The notes: generated by a model not told the origin, from the letters alone. Numbered from the stretch's first letter, positions 11,763 to 21,027 are shown. The stretch: 64,000 nucleotides of DNA from Shewanella sp. SNU WT4 (GCF_006494715.1 NZ_CP041151.1:620001-684000), one strand, 5' to 3'. Numbers and translations are program-made.

Positions 11763-12809
11763 ATGCATCGCACTCGCATTCTGATTTCTACCTCCACTAA
11801 CCCTTGGTTTAACCTTGCGGTTGAAGACACTATTTTTCGCAATATGCCGACCGATCAGCGGGTGCTGTTTTTATGGCGCAATGCCGATACTGTGGTGATT
11901 GGCCGTGCGCAAAATCCTTGGCGTGAGTGCCGCACCGATAAGATGGCCGAAGATGGGGTGAAACTAGCGCGGCGCCAAACGGGAGGCGGCGCAGTATTCC
12001 ACGATTTAGGCAATTCTAACTTCACCTTTATGGCGGCCAAGCCCGAATACAACAAAGATATATCCACCCAAATTGTTCTCGATGCTTTGGCAAATTTAGG
12101 TATTCAAGGCTGCGCCAATGGTCGTAATGATTTAGTGATAGATGATGGCGATGGCGTACGTAAATTTTCAGGTTCAGCGTACCGTGAAACCCAAGAGCGG
12201 GGCTTTCATCATGGCACTTTATTACTGAGTGCTGACATGCAGCGTCTTGGGGATTATCTAACGCCAGATCCGAAAAAATTGCAGGCCAAGGGCATCACTT
12301 CGGTGAAATCGCGGGTGATTAACCTTAATACCGTTAAGAGCGATATAGATCATCAGCAAGTGTGTGATGCCATGATTGCTGCGTTCAGTGACTATTATGG
12401 TGAGTCAGTGGCGCCTGAATATATTTCTGATGATGATTTTGCTGCGGGTAAGGGCGTTGATTTACCGGGGTTAAGTGACAAGTTTGCCACCCAGCAAAGT
12501 TGGGATTGGAACTTTGGTCAAACGCCGCCGTTTACTCACAGCCTAGATGAGCGCTTTAGTTGGGGCGGGGTTGAAATGCTGTTTGCCGTGGAAAAAGGGC
12601 AGATTATGACGGCCACCTTATTTACCGATATGCTCGAGCCTACGCCATTTGAATGTTTGACCCAAGAGTTGGTAGGCTGCGCTTATCAAGCCACGAGCTT
12701 ACAGGCCAAAATTGCTGAGGTGATGGCGACTAACACCCTCGCAATGGACGCGCAAACCCTTGAAAATATGGCGCAGTTTAGCCAGTGGTTAACCACGCAA
12801 ATCGATTAG
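11763..12809 (+). CDS. lplA: Lipoate-protein ligase A
   Basis: A 348-residue ligase that activates free lipoate with ATP and attaches it to lysines of E2 and GcvH lipoyl domains in the cytoplasm. It matches remembered E. coli LplA (338 aa) over the full length: [29 protein letters not shown], the [15 protein letters not shown] lipoate-binding loop, the lysine-containing [10 protein letters not shown] motif, [13 protein letters not shown], and the C-terminal accessory domain ([19 protein letters not shown]). Upstream, GTGCCAT/ATGGCAC form a short inverted repeat at 11689-11707. The ATG at 11763 has only a weak ribosome site but matches the family start. Confidence 0.95.
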   Translation: MHRTRILISTSTNPWFNLAVEDTIFRNMPTDQRVLFLWRNADTVVIGRAQNPWRECRTDKMAEDGVKLARRQTGGGAVFHDLGNSNFTFMAAKPEYNKDISTQIVLDALANLGIQGCANGRNDLVIDDGDGVRKFSGSAYRETQERGFHHGTLLLSADMQRLGDYLTPDPKKLQAKGITSVKSRVINLNTVKSDIDHQQVCDAMIAAFSDYYGESVAPEYISDDDFAAGKGVDLPGLSDKFATQQSWDWNFGQTPPFTHSLDERFSWGGVEMLFAVEKGQIMTATLFTDMLEPTPFECLTQELVGCAYQATSLQAKIAEVMATNTLAMDAQTLENMAQFSQWLTTQID

Positions 12810-12887
12810 TCGATACATTAATGGTTTAACACTGCCCTTGATCACAAGCTGCCCTTTTATTGCCTTTTTATTGCAGCTTAGCAAGCC

Positions 12888-12926
12888 ACAAGCCACTTAA
12901 CCTATTAGTGGCTTGCGTGCTTTTTG
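12888..12926 (+). terminator. Terminator after lplA
   Basis: CAAGCCACTTAA and TTAGTGGCTTG form a stem of about 10 bp, followed shortly by GTGCTTTTTGG. It lies about 80 bp after the lplA stop. Confidence 0.65.
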
Positions 12927-13143
12927 GCTGGCACTTTTATTAGCACAGCTATTGTTGGCATAGCTATTATTGGCGCAGCTATCGGCACTGTTAATGACAT
13001 TCCCAATGGCGCTGTTAATGGCGCCACTAATAACAACCTGCGCTACCTAGTTTGAGTCATATAAAATGTCTTTTTGTTCAAAATTTGACTAAAGCGATGT
13101 TTTTTTAATAAGCGGCTCGGCGGGTTTTGTAACAAGCGTCGAT

Positions 13144-13158
13144 CAAGTTGGCAACTTG
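13144..13158. promoter_or_regulatory. Perfect 7-1-7 palindrome upstream of dmsA
   Basis: CAAGTTG G CAACTTG is an exact inverted repeat about 300 bp before the dmsA start. The symmetry and short spacer suggest a protein-binding operator, but it matches no box that I can name. Confidence 0.35.
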
Positions 13159-13447
13159 CTCTTGGCCTTAGATATTAGTAACTGTATTAATGTTTTATTT
13201 TTCAGCAGTATAGGCTCTATTGATTTAGTTCGATTATTTAGCCTTAAGCGTGAGTCAACTCAAGTTTTTGGCTAATTTGCTGCTTGCGCCACAATTCTAC
13301 CTAGTGAAAAAGTAACAACTGCAGTTTGAACCCTGAGATCTCTTACAATGGATATCACTAATACAGCTTGATTTGATTACCAAAGTTAGCCAAAGCCAAG
13401 GCTATCACCAATCAAATAGGCTGTGGATTCTATTGAGGTCATAAGTC

Positions 13448-16003
13448 ATGGAACGTAGAAGTTTCTTAAAAATGAGTGCCGCCATGGGGTGCGCTGCTAC
13501 CGTTAGCGCCTGTAACCCTAGCACTAAAACTCCTGCATTTAGCAAGCCACTGCAACCTACTGCTGATGAAGTTCAGCACTGGTCCGCCTGTTTGGTAAAC
13601 TGTGGTTCTAACTGCCCTATCAAGGTTTTCAGTAAAGATGGGGTGATCACTCGGGTTGAGACCGACCACGAGACTTCTGATCAATATGGCGAGAATCACC
13701 AAATTCGTTGTTGTACTCGTGGCCGCTCACTGCGCCAACGTACTTATGCCCCAGACCGTTTACGTACCCCAATGAAGCGTATTGGCGCAACTCGCACTGG
13801 TGAGCTTGATCAATTCGTTGCCATTAGCTGGGAGCAAGCCTACCAAGAAGTGGGTGAAAAGCTGATGCAAATCCGCCGCGATCATGGCCCAGCATCCACT
13901 TACTTCCATTACCGCAGCGGCGCCTATTACGGCTTTGCTGGTTATCAGGTATGGCAGCGCTTACTCAATAAAACTGGCGGTTACTTAGATCACCATTGGG
14001 ATTACTCGTGGGCGCAGCTGTATATGGCGGCCGAAGCCACTTATGGTGATGCTGGCCATGCTTACTATGGCTCGCGTTTAGCTGAAATTGCTAATGCTGA
14101 CTTATTTTTAGGGGTTGCCTTTAACCCGAATGAAATGCGCATGAGTGGTAGCGGTGAAGGCTATGACTTTGTGCAGGCACTGAATAACCACCCAACGGGC
14201 ATTAAGGTATACATGGTTGATAGCCGTTATACCGACTCTATGCTGGGTAAAGAGCACCAGTGGTTGCCTATTCGCCCTGGCACAGATGCGGCATTAGCCG
14301 AAGCCATAGCTTATGAAATGATTAGCAGCGGCTGGATTGAAAACAATTCTAAAGCCTTCTTAGATAAGCATTGTTTAGGTTATGACTATGAGTCACTGGC
14401 GAGCTTTAAAGCCTTGTGGGCAGCGTCTGATGATAGCGAACAGCAGCGCTACGCGGCGTTAATCAATCCAGAAGAAAACTATCGCGATTATATTCTTGGC
14501 ACCTATAGCAAGTTAGCGCGCACCCCAGAGTGGGCGGCGGCGCGCACAGGTATTAGCGCCGCGCAAATTCGTGATTTAGCCAATGCCATTATGGCCGCTA
14601 AAGCGCCGTACATCAGCATAGGCGCTGGCGTTAGCCGTCATGCCAATGGCGATCAGGCCACGCGCGCCTTGTACATGTTATCGATTTTAACCGGTAAATT
14701 AGGTCAGCCTGGGGTTAACACTGGCGCTATGCCAATGAACTACGGTTTAGGCGTGGCTGGTATTGATATTGGTGATAACCCAGTTAAAGCCACTATTCCA
14801 GTATTTACCTTTAGCGAAGCCATTGAGCGCGGTAAAGAATTCACCCCTTATACCCATAACCTTAAGGGCGCTGAAAGCTTAGATTCCAACATCAAGGCCA
14901 TTATCAATGTCAGCGGTAATGCCATTGTTAACCAGCATTCAGACATTAACGGCACCACTAAGATTTTAAGCGACACCAGTAAGTGTGAGCTGATTGTGGT
15001 GTGTGATTGCTGGATGACGCCATCGGCGCGCTACGCAGATTACATTTTACCTGCTGCCACTTGGCTTGAGTCTGATGACTTAGCGGGTGACTCTTATGCA
15101 TCAGGCCAAATGGGTTATATGACCATGATGAGCACTGGGGTTAAGCCGCTGGGTGAAGCCAAAAACATGTACGACATCTGCACTGGCTTAGCTAAGGCTA
15201 TGGGCTGTGATGATTATACCGAAGGCAAAAATGTTGCCGATTGGAATAATACCTTGTACCAGCAAACCCGCGCTAACAACCCAGATATTGGTTTGCCAGC
15301 AACCTATAGCGAAGCGCAAGAGCAAGGGGTATTCCGCAAATACATGCCTGAAAGCTTTGTGGTGCTTAAAGATTGGGTAGCCGGCAAAGATGATGCCTAC
15401 GGGGTTAAAACATTATCAGGCAAGATTGAAATCTATTCTTTGTCACTGGCAGATAAACGCGCCAACTGGCAGTTACAAAATTATTGGAGCGTGGAAGAGC
15501 AGCAACGCTTTAGCAGCGAGCAGCAGCAAGAGCGTTATCAAATCACGCCATTACCTCAGTATGTGGTGACTTGGGATGGCTATGAAGATAAGCAAACTGC
15601 GGTGGAATATCCTTTGCAGTTAATTGGTTATCACACTAAAGGCCGAGTGCATTCAAGCTATGACAACGTGCCTTGGCTGCGTGAAGCGGTAGAAGATGCG
15701 GTATGGATGAACCCTATGGACGCAGCAGCGCGCAACTTAGTGTCTGGCCAAACAGTGCGAGTATGGAATGATCGCGGCATGACCGAATTGCCTGTGCGTA
15801 TTACTCCGCGTATTGCTCCTGGCGTTACTGCCATGGGTGAAGGCCGCTGGTATAAGCCGGGGACAGATAAAGATCAGCAAGGTCGCCCAGTGGATATCAA
15901 TGGCGCCTTAAACGTTCTGACCAAGTATCACCCAACCCCAGTGGTTAAGGGCAATCCTCAGCACACTAACCGCGTGCAAATTGCTGCGAAACAGGAGGCA
16001 TAA
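13448..16003 (+). CDS. dmsA: DmsA-type molybdopterin oxidoreductase catalytic subunit
   Basis: An 851-residue bis-MGD enzyme of the DMSO-reductase family. The N-terminus has a twin-arginine signal (ERRSFLKMSAAMG) whose hydrophobic core ends in a lipobox-like VSAC (Cys22), suggesting a Tat-exported lipoprotein. Next come the [4Fe-4S] cysteines (CLVNCGSNC and RCCTRGRS), then LDHHWDYSWAQ, where the serine aligns with the Mo-ligating Ser of E. coli DmsA. Further matches are WLPIRPGTDAA, AGVSRHANGDQATRA, NVSGNAIVNQHSDIN and the C-terminal MGD domain (GYHTKGRVHSSYDNVPWL). Substrate is most likely DMSO or a related S-/N-oxide. DmsB follows after 3 bp. No DmsC, DmsE or DmsF gene is present here. Confidence 0.88.
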   Translation: MERRSFLKMSAAMGCAATVSACNPSTKTPAFSKPLQPTADEVQHWSACLVNCGSNCPIKVFSKDGVITRVETDHETSDQYGENHQIRCCTRGRSLRQRTYAPDRLRTPMKRIGATRTGELDQFVAISWEQAYQEVGEKLMQIRRDHGPASTYFHYRSGAYYGFAGYQVWQRLLNKTGGYLDHHWDYSWAQLYMAAEATYGDAGHAYYGSRLAEIANADLFLGVAFNPNEMRMSGSGEGYDFVQALNNHPTGIKVYMVDSRYTDSMLGKEHQWLPIRPGTDAALAEAIAYEMISSGWIENNSKAFLDKHCLGYDYESLASFKALWAASDDSEQQRYAALINPEENYRDYILGTYSKLARTPEWAAARTGISAAQIRDLANAIMAAKAPYISIGAGVSRHANGDQATRALYMLSILTGKLGQPGVNTGAMPMNYGLGVAGIDIGDNPVKATIPVFTFSEAIERGKEFTPYTHNLKGAESLDSNIKAIINVSGNAIVNQHSDINGTTKILSDTSKCELIVVCDCWMTPSARYADYILPAATWLESDDLAGDSYASGQMGYMTMMSTGVKPLGEAKNMYDICTGLAKAMGCDDYTEGKNVADWNNTLYQQTRANNPDIGLPATYSEAQEQGVFRKYMPESFVVLKDWVAGKDDAYGVKTLSGKIEIYSLSLADKRANWQLQNYWSVEEQQRFSSEQQQERYQITPLPQYVVTWDGYEDKQTAVEYPLQLIGYHTKGRVHSSYDNVPWLREAVEDAVWMNPMDAAARNLVSGQTVRVWNDRGMTELPVRITPRIAPGVTAMGEGRWYKPGTDKDQQGRPVDINGALNVLTKYHPTPVVKGNPQHTNRVQIAAKQEA

Positions 16004-16006
16004 GCC

Positions 16007-16741
16007 ATGAAAGCAAATGTTCAATATGGTTTTTACCTAGATACTACTAAGTGTACTGGTTGTAAGACTTGTCATGTGGCTTGTAAAGATCGCATGGTCG
16101 GGCTTGAGCGCGGTGAAGGCGAAGGTGCCACGGGTATTTCAGCCATGAAAGGCGTGTTGTGGCGCCGTGTGTATGAATACGGCGGCGGTGAGTGGACCAC
16201 AAATGATGATGGTAGCTTTAGCCAAAACGTGTTTGCTTACTATATGTCGATTGGTTGCAATCACTGTAATGAGCCGGCGTGCGTTAAGTATTGCCCAACG
16301 GGCGCTATGCATAAGCGCGCTGAAGATGGTTTAGTGCATATTAAGCAAGACTTATGTATTGGTTGCGAAAGCTGCGCTTGTGCTTGTCCTTATGACGCGC
16401 CGCAGCTCGACCCTGATCGTAAAGTCATGACTAAGTGCGATGGTTGTTTTGAGCGTATCGCCATTGGTCGTCAGCCGATTTGTGTTGAATCTTGCCCGCT
16501 GCGCGCGCTGGATTTCGATACCATGGATAAGCTTAAGGCCAAGTATGGCGAAGGCGATGGCCATATTGCGCCGCTGCCATCTCCAGACATTACTAAGCCT
16601 AACTTAATCATTAAGGCTAACCGTCATGGTCGCCCAGCGAAAGAGACCATAGGCTTGTGTTATAGCCAGCCATGGCCATCAAATAGCGAGCCTAAGCTTA
16701 ACTTAGTGGAAGGCAGCGTACTTAACCCTGCTGAAGTGTAA
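16007..16741 (+). CDS. dmsB: DmsB-type four-cluster ferredoxin subunit
   Basis: A 244-residue electron-transfer subunit with four cysteine sets for [4Fe-4S] clusters: CTGCKTCHVAC (residues 16-26), CNHCNEPACVKYCPTGA (about 85-100), CIGCESCACACPYDA (about 118-130) and CDGCFERI...CVESCPLRAL (about 145-170). It passes electrons to DmsA and should be exported with DmsA's Tat signal, since it has none of its own. It starts 3 bp after the dmsA stop with GGAGGCATAAGCC as ribosome site. Relative to E. coli DmsB (about 205 aa) it has a longer C-terminal tail (residues 185-244). Confidence 0.9.
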   Translation: MKANVQYGFYLDTTKCTGCKTCHVACKDRMVGLERGEGEGATGISAMKGVLWRRVYEYGGGEWTTNDDGSFSQNVFAYYMSIGCNHCNEPACVKYCPTGAMHKRAEDGLVHIKQDLCIGCESCACACPYDAPQLDPDRKVMTKCDGCFERIAIGRQPICVESCPLRALDFDTMDKLKAKYGEGDGHIAPLPSPDITKPNLIIKANRHGRPAKETIGLCYSQPWPSNSEPKLNLVEGSVLNPAEV

Positions 16742-16847
16742 GTCTTAAACCTCTAAGAGTAAGCATTAAGGCCAAGGTGCTGTGCGCCTTGGCCTTTTGA
16801 TTGCTAACTTATTCAACGCCTTAGGCGTTAACTCAGTGGAAGCCAGT

Positions 16848-17462
16848 ATGACTATCTCCCGTGAAGAAATGCAAGCCATGGCCCAAGTGCTCCATAACTT
16901 GTGGTTTCAGCCGCCATCTGCCGAATTATTGGCTCAGTTTAGTCAAGTCGATTGGTGTCAAGAATGGCCGCTCGCCCGCAGCCAAGCAAGTATGCAGGGC
17001 TGTGAGTTACTGTCTAAACCGCAAGCCAGTCTAGATGAATTGCTTAAAGACTATAGCCGTTTGTTTATTGGCCCAGGCGTGCCTTTATGTCCGCCTTGGG
17101 GCTCAGTGTATTTGTGCGAAACTGGGCTGCTCAATGATGTTAGTACCCAAGCCTTGATGGCGTTTTATCGTCAAGCGGGCATTAATATTGATAGTGAGCG
17201 CAATGAGCCGCTAGATCATATGGGGTTGTTATTGGCCATGTTAGCCAACGGTCTTGGCGCAGATGCCGCCCTTGGCAGCGATGAAATTTATTGCAGTGAC
17301 GCTTGGCTTGCGCAGTTATTAGCGCAATTTATTATGACGTTTGCTCCTGCTTGTATTGACCGTTTAGCTGATCATAGCGATACCGATTATTATCGGGCAT
17401 TAGCCTTGTTAACTCGCGATTATTTGCAGCAGTTAACTGTATGGTTAGAATTGCAAGGGTAA
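16848..17462 (+). CDS. TorD/DmsD-family chaperone (DmsG-like)
   Basis: A 204-residue, all-helical protein of the TorD family, which binds Tat signal peptides and helps load molybdopterin before export. Visible are the family core LLKDYSRLFIGPGVPLCPPWGSVYL (read as LKDYSRLFIGPG then PPWGSVYL) and EPLDHMGLLLAML, equivalent to the E(P)xDH signature. The ORF is open 22 codons further upstream, but the ATG at 16848 (preceded by GTGGAAGCC) gives normal family length. It follows dmsB by about 105 bp and should serve DmsA. It corresponds in position to DmsG of S. oneidensis. Confidence 0.85.
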   Translation: MTISREEMQAMAQVLHNLWFQPPSAELLAQFSQVDWCQEWPLARSQASMQGCELLSKPQASLDELLKDYSRLFIGPGVPLCPPWGSVYLCETGLLNDVSTQALMAFYRQAGINIDSERNEPLDHMGLLLAMLANGLGADAALGSDEIYCSDAWLAQLLAQFIMTFAPACIDRLADHSDTDYYRALALLTRDYLQQLTVWLELQG

Positions 17463-17528
17463 GCTGCGGCATAGTTTATGAGTGTCAAAAGATTGCTTAA
17501 GAGCATGGTTAACGAGTGAGTGCTAATT

Positions 17529-17999
17529 ATGAGTGTGATTAATGCCTTGGCGGCACAGCGCATAAAAGCGGATTTTGCCCAGCATCTAGCTAGCTATTTA
17601 GTCGCTAATCAAGACATTAGCGCCTTGTTTGTTGGCGCCACCAGTTTAACTACTGTGACTAATTTAATTGCCGCCATGAGTTATCGAGCGCTTGATGGTG
17701 AAAGCGATTGGCGATTTGAGTGTGATGCCAATACAGAACTCGCCGATGAAGTAGTGATGAGCGTGCTGCTCGATGCCTTTAGGTTATTGTTTGTTAAGGC
17801 GTCGCAGCAAAACCTGTCTCAGCCTGAGCAGTTAATCGTTAATATCGCCATTAAGCTTGCCAAGCAATGGCAAGCGCAAGGATTGGCGCCAGAGCAGCAA
17901 GCGCTGGCTTCATCCTTAAGCGTGATTTTGCATTTAGCCGAAGTGCTGGCGCAAGGTCAGCAAGTTAGACGTCAACAAAGCCGCAATATGGGGCGCTAA
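17529..17999 (+). CDS. Unknown protein closing the dms cluster (DmsH-like by position)
   Basis: About 156 residues, mostly helical, soluble, no signal peptide and no cysteine motif. I recognise no domain. The N-terminal part (VINALAAQRIKADFAQHLASYL) and the middle (ELADEVVMSVLLDAFRLLFVKAS) could form a helical bundle loosely like the TorD fold, but lack its motifs. A GTG start at 17520 and the ATG at 17529 are both possible. In S. oneidensis the cluster ends dmsA-dmsB-dmsG-dmsH, with dmsH of unknown function; this gene holds the same position. Role in enzyme maturation is inference. Confidence 0.6.
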   Translation: MSVINALAAQRIKADFAQHLASYLVANQDISALFVGATSLTTVTNLIAAMSYRALDGESDWRFECDANTELADEVVMSVLLDAFRLLFVKASQQNLSQPEQLIVNIAIKLAKQWQAQGLAPEQQALASSLSVILHLAEVLAQGQQVRRQQSRNMGR

Positions 18000-18202
18000 G
18001 GCAGCCCCCATACTTCCAATCCCCCTCTTAGTTGCCATCTTGAGTTGCTATGTTTAGTCGCCATGTTTATTTGCTATGTTGATTTGCCATGCGGCAAGAC
18101 AATAGAAAATTGCTGGTGGCAAATAGCGCCTGGCAAACCGCTATGAGTAAAACCTGTCTCCCTGCAAATCGTTAACTGGCTTAGATTGACTGATTAGATG
18201 TT

Positions 18203-18226
18203 ATTTGTGGTTAAAATACCCACAAA
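18203..18226. promoter_or_regulatory. Inverted repeat upstream of yjeH-like gene
   Basis: ATTTGTGG and CCACAAAT form a perfect 8-bp inverted repeat with an 8-nt AT-rich spacer, about 65 bp before the permease start. It could be an operator overlapping the promoter. Confidence 0.4.
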
Positions 18227-18291
18227 TGCTGACGGCTTGTTAATGGATTGGCGATATACTCAGGCCCTTAGCGTTATCTCAAGGGATATTC

Positions 18292-19551
18292 ATGAGTCAT
18301 AAACTTGGCCGGCTTCAAGGCGCGGCTATGATGGCCACAACTTTGCTCGGCACTGGCGTGTTTATTTTGCCGCAAATGACCCTAGCGTTAGCGGGCAGTA
18401 ATGCTGTTATCGCTTGGCTGGTATTAACCTTAGCCATCTTACCTGTAGCTTGGGTTTTTGGTCGTTTGGCCGCGACGTTTAGCCACGCGGCGGGGCCTGC
18501 CTATTTTACTGAGCTGGCATTTGGCGCTGTGCTTGGGCGAGTCATCGGCTTGATGTTTTTGCTGGTGGTGCCCATTGGCGCGCCGGCAGCGCTATTAATG
18601 ACTTATGAATTTATTGAGCTTTTTTGGCACTTTACGGGCGCTTGGCCGCTCTTGATCCAGCTGTCTATGTTAGCTCTGCTGTGGTGGGTAAATCGCGGCG
18701 GTATTCAAGTGTCGGCCAAATTACAGCTCGGCTTAACTCTGCTAATAGTGGCCGTGGTGGTGGCATTAATTGCAGGCGGTTCAAGAGAGATAAGCCAATT
18801 ATCTATGGCAGTAGTCAGCAAGATAGAAGTCAATGCCGTCATGGCTGCTATGGCCATAGGTCTGTGGAGCTTTCTTGGCATAGAAGCCGTCACTCATCTG
18901 AGCGATGATTTTATTGACCCCAAACGCGACATGCTGGCTGCCATCATAATCGGCACGTCATTAGTTGGGGTGATTTATCTACTTTGTACTTGCTTATTGC
19001 TGTGGTTTCCCATGAGTCATGCCACTAATAGTGCTGAGGCTATGGTGATGCTGTTTAATCACTTTTTTGGGGCGGGCGGCACTGTGATTATTGGCATTTT
19101 AGGGGTAGCAAGCGGTTTGGCCACGGTTAACGTCTATAGCGCAGGCTGCGCCCGATTAATGGCAAGTTTTGCCGAGCAAGGCTTGTTGCCTGAAGCTCTG
19201 TGTCATAAAAATGCTAAAGGGGTGCCCATCAATGCGCTTTCACTGTTACTTATCGCTATGGCAGTTATTTTAGTGATTGCAGAGTTTTATGGCGCTTCTC
19301 TTGAAACCTTAATTAGTTGGAGTAACGGCGTATTTGTGCTGATTTATAGCTTGTGTATGCTGGCCGCCGCCAAGCTACTTAAGGATAAAGGCATATACTG
19401 GATAGTCGCATTCTCAGCGGCTTTTTGTGGCTTATTAGCTTGGTCAATCGGTGCCGGCATGCTTTATGGTGGCCTGATATTTAGTGGCTGCGTTATGCTG
19501 TTATGGACACTGCGAAGAGTGAGAGCCGTTAAGCTAAATTCAAGAATTTAA
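18292..19551 (+). CDS. APC-family amino acid exporter, YjeH-like
   Basis: A 419-residue APC-superfamily membrane protein with about 12 helices. The first helix carries the APC signature (GAAMMATTLLGTGVFILPQM), and the remainder resembles E. coli YjeH, an exporter of methionine and branched-chain amino acids: LVVPIGAPAALLM, SFLGIEAVTHLSDDFIDPKRD, ASGLATVNVYSAGCARL, VPINALSLLL and SWSNGVFVLIYSLCMLAAAKLL. AAGGGATATTC precedes the ATG. It is separated from the HDOD gene by about 66 bp and may be co-transcribed with it. Confidence 0.85.
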   Translation: MSHKLGRLQGAAMMATTLLGTGVFILPQMTLALAGSNAVIAWLVLTLAILPVAWVFGRLAATFSHAAGPAYFTELAFGAVLGRVIGLMFLLVVPIGAPAALLMTYEFIELFWHFTGAWPLLIQLSMLALLWWVNRGGIQVSAKLQLGLTLLIVAVVVALIAGGSREISQLSMAVVSKIEVNAVMAAMAIGLWSFLGIEAVTHLSDDFIDPKRDMLAAIIIGTSLVGVIYLLCTCLLLWFPMSHATNSAEAMVMLFNHFFGAGGTVIIGILGVASGLATVNVYSAGCARLMASFAEQGLLPEALCHKNAKGVPINALSLLLIAMAVILVIAEFYGASLETLISWSNGVFVLIYSLCMLAAAKLLKDKGIYWIVAFSAAFCGLLAWSIGAGMLYGGLIFSGCVMLLWTLRRVRAVKLNSRI

Positions 19552-19617
19552 ATAGTAAAGTGAGTGCGCATGACAATTGTTGACTATATTTTTAGAGACA
19601 ACAAAAGGAGAAAGGTC

Positions 19618-20442
19618 ATGGATGCAGCACTACTTTTATCTAAAGTGGATGAATTACCTCGGTTACCAAAGGCCATCAGTGAATTATTAGATGTAGTCAA
19701 TGATAGTCAGGCGACAATTAAGGGGATTTCCAGCAAATTGGCACAAGAGCCTATCGTCAGCGCTAAGGTGCTGCGGATGGCAAACTCAGCATATTTTGGC
19801 AATAGCCGCGAAGTTGCTTCCTTAGATGAAGCCGTGGTGCGCTTAGGGATGCAAAAACTGCGAACCTTAGTGATTGCCTCTGCCTTAGTTGGCGCCGTTC
19901 CTAAATCAAACCATGTCGATCTCAGTGAATTCTGGGGTAATACCTTTGAAGTGGCATGTTTTTGTCAGGTGGTGGCTAAAGTCGCCAAAAGTCAGCCAGA
20001 AGAAGCCTTCACTTGCGCCATTTTGCACAATATTGGTGACTTATTAATTGCCACTATGATGGCCGATAGTGCCGTTGAAATTAAAGCCTTAATTGATGCT
20101 GGTGGTGGTTTGGAAGCCAGCCAAGTGGCAGTGCTTGGTTACGCGGCCGCTGATATTGGCGCGTTAATGGCTGACAACTGGAAGTTCCCAGTATCCTTAG
20201 TGGATGGTATACGTTTTCAAAATCATCCCGATGAAACCTCTCCTTATTGCGAATTGGCTGGTCTATTGTACTTTGCTAAGAAAGTGATCGCCGATTGGGA
20301 CACGATTGAAGACCATGGGCGCACTTCTTGGTTAGCTACCACAGCTAATGTTGCGGGCCTAAAAATTCCTATGGATGGCTTAGCTGAGCGTTTAGCTGCG
20401 ATTCGGGGTCAAGGTTATGCCATGGGTAAAATGCTCGCTTAA
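19618..20442 (+). CDS. HDOD-domain signalling protein
   Basis: A 274-residue protein made almost entirely of an HDOD domain (residues 5-210): LPRLPKAISELLDVVND, SAKVLRMANSAYFGNSREVASLDEAVVRLGMQKLRTLVIASAL (split here as ANSAYFGNS and VRLGMQKLRTLVI), and FTCAILHNIGDLL. HDOD proteins are HD-related but usually lack the full metal-binding set and act in signalling; their output is often unknown. The ATG at 19618 is preceded by AAAAGGAGAAAGG, a very strong ribosome site, so the 18-codon upstream extension is unlikely to be translated. Confidence 0.88.
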   Translation: MDAALLLSKVDELPRLPKAISELLDVVNDSQATIKGISSKLAQEPIVSAKVLRMANSAYFGNSREVASLDEAVVRLGMQKLRTLVIASALVGAVPKSNHVDLSEFWGNTFEVACFCQVVAKVAKSQPEEAFTCAILHNIGDLLIATMMADSAVEIKALIDAGGGLEASQVAVLGYAAADIGALMADNWKFPVSLVDGIRFQNHPDETSPYCELAGLLYFAKKVIADWDTIEDHGRTSWLATTANVAGLKIPMDGLAERLAAIRGQGYAMGKMLA

Positions 20443-20489
20443 GCCGAGGCTTGAGTCTAGCGGCAGTGAGTTACTGCGATGAAACAATA

Positions 20490-20530
20490 AATAAAGGCTT
20501 CACCTTAGGGTGAAGCCTTTATTTTTGTGG
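20490..20530. terminator. Bidirectional terminator
   Basis: A perfect 15-bp stem (20490-20504 with 20509-20523) with a TTAG loop and T-rich flanks on both sides. It lies between the convergent HDOD gene and the TerB gene. Confidence 0.95.
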
Positions 20531-20571
20531 CGTTAGCTATGACGTCTGGCGCTGCGTTGGTATCTAATGCA

Positions 20572-21027
20572 TTAGAGATTGAGGCTGTCGCGCGCTTGAT
20601 TGCGTAATTGAATCAGCTCGCTGTGTTTTAGATAAAGTAAGTCGGCGCAGCGGCGAATAATTTGATCTTCATACTGGCATAAACGGCCATCGGCATAGGC
20701 AAGTTTCCACATGGCTAAGATCAATTGCCGTTTTTGCTCCAAGCTAAATTTATCATTAAGCTCATTGGTAAATTCATACAAGGACGTGGCCTGATGGCGG
20801 CTAAGCTTGGCTTCTTCTGTCAGTTGCTCTGCCTGATCTTTATCTAAATTGAGCAGTGAACTTAGTAGGTCTGGTAATAAATCAGCTTCTGCATCTGAGA
20901 CTTGTTCATCAGCAAAAATCACTTCGCACAGCATACTTGCCGCCGCAATATTAAGGTGCTGTTGTTGCTGCTCTGGCGTTTGTGGCTGCAAGTGCGATAG
21001 CAATAATTGTTTGAGTTTTGAAATCAT
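20572..21027 (-). CDS. TerB-domain protein
   Basis: A 151-residue TerB-like protein (tellurite-resistance TerB / co-chaperone DjlA N-domain fold). The domain spans residues 30-140: AASMLCEVIFADEQVSDAEADLL and, in the second half, RQLILAMWKLAYADGRLCQYEDQIIRRCADLL. The paired acidic motifs (FADEQVSDAE and YADGRLCQYED) are the characteristic metal-binding-like loops. Despite the family name, no tellurite genes are near and resistance should not be assumed. The ATG at 21027 gives MISKLKQLL; a TTG six codons upstream is also open and neither has a clear ribosome site. Confidence 0.8.
   Translation of the reverse strand: MISKLKQLLLSHLQPQTPEQQQQHLNIAAASMLCEVIFADEQVSDAEADLLPDLLSSLLNLDKDQAEQLTEEAKLSRHQATSLYEFTNELNDKFSLEQKRQLILAMWKLAYADGRLCQYEDQIIRRCADLLYLKHSELIQLRNQARDSLNL

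Larger units (their letters stand above)
12810..13447. other. 640-bp gene-free region upstream of dmsA
   Basis: Holds the lplA terminator (12888-12926), a low-complexity stretch rich in repeats of AGCTATT, GGCGC and GTTAATGGCGC (12940-13035), an AT-rich stretch, and an odd perfect palindrome CAAGTTGGCAACTTG at 13144-13158. The 100 bp before dmsA contain TTGAT and ATCAA half-sites resembling FNR/EtrA boxes, but none forms a full TTGAT-N4-ATCAA palindrome. Confidence 0.6.

Noticed and set aside
12940..13035. Repetitive stretch with AGCTATT and GGCGC words as a repeat array
   Set aside because: The units are irregular in length and sequence, without spacers of constant size; neither CRISPR nor a true tandem repeat.
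13330..13447. FNR/EtrA box upstream of dmsA
   Set aside because: TTGAT and ATCAA half-sites are present but do not form the TTGAT-N4-ATCAA palindrome; not listed as a site.
20572..21027. Tellurite-resistance function for the TerB-domain gene
   Set aside because: No other ter genes are near, and isolated TerB domains are widespread without such a role.
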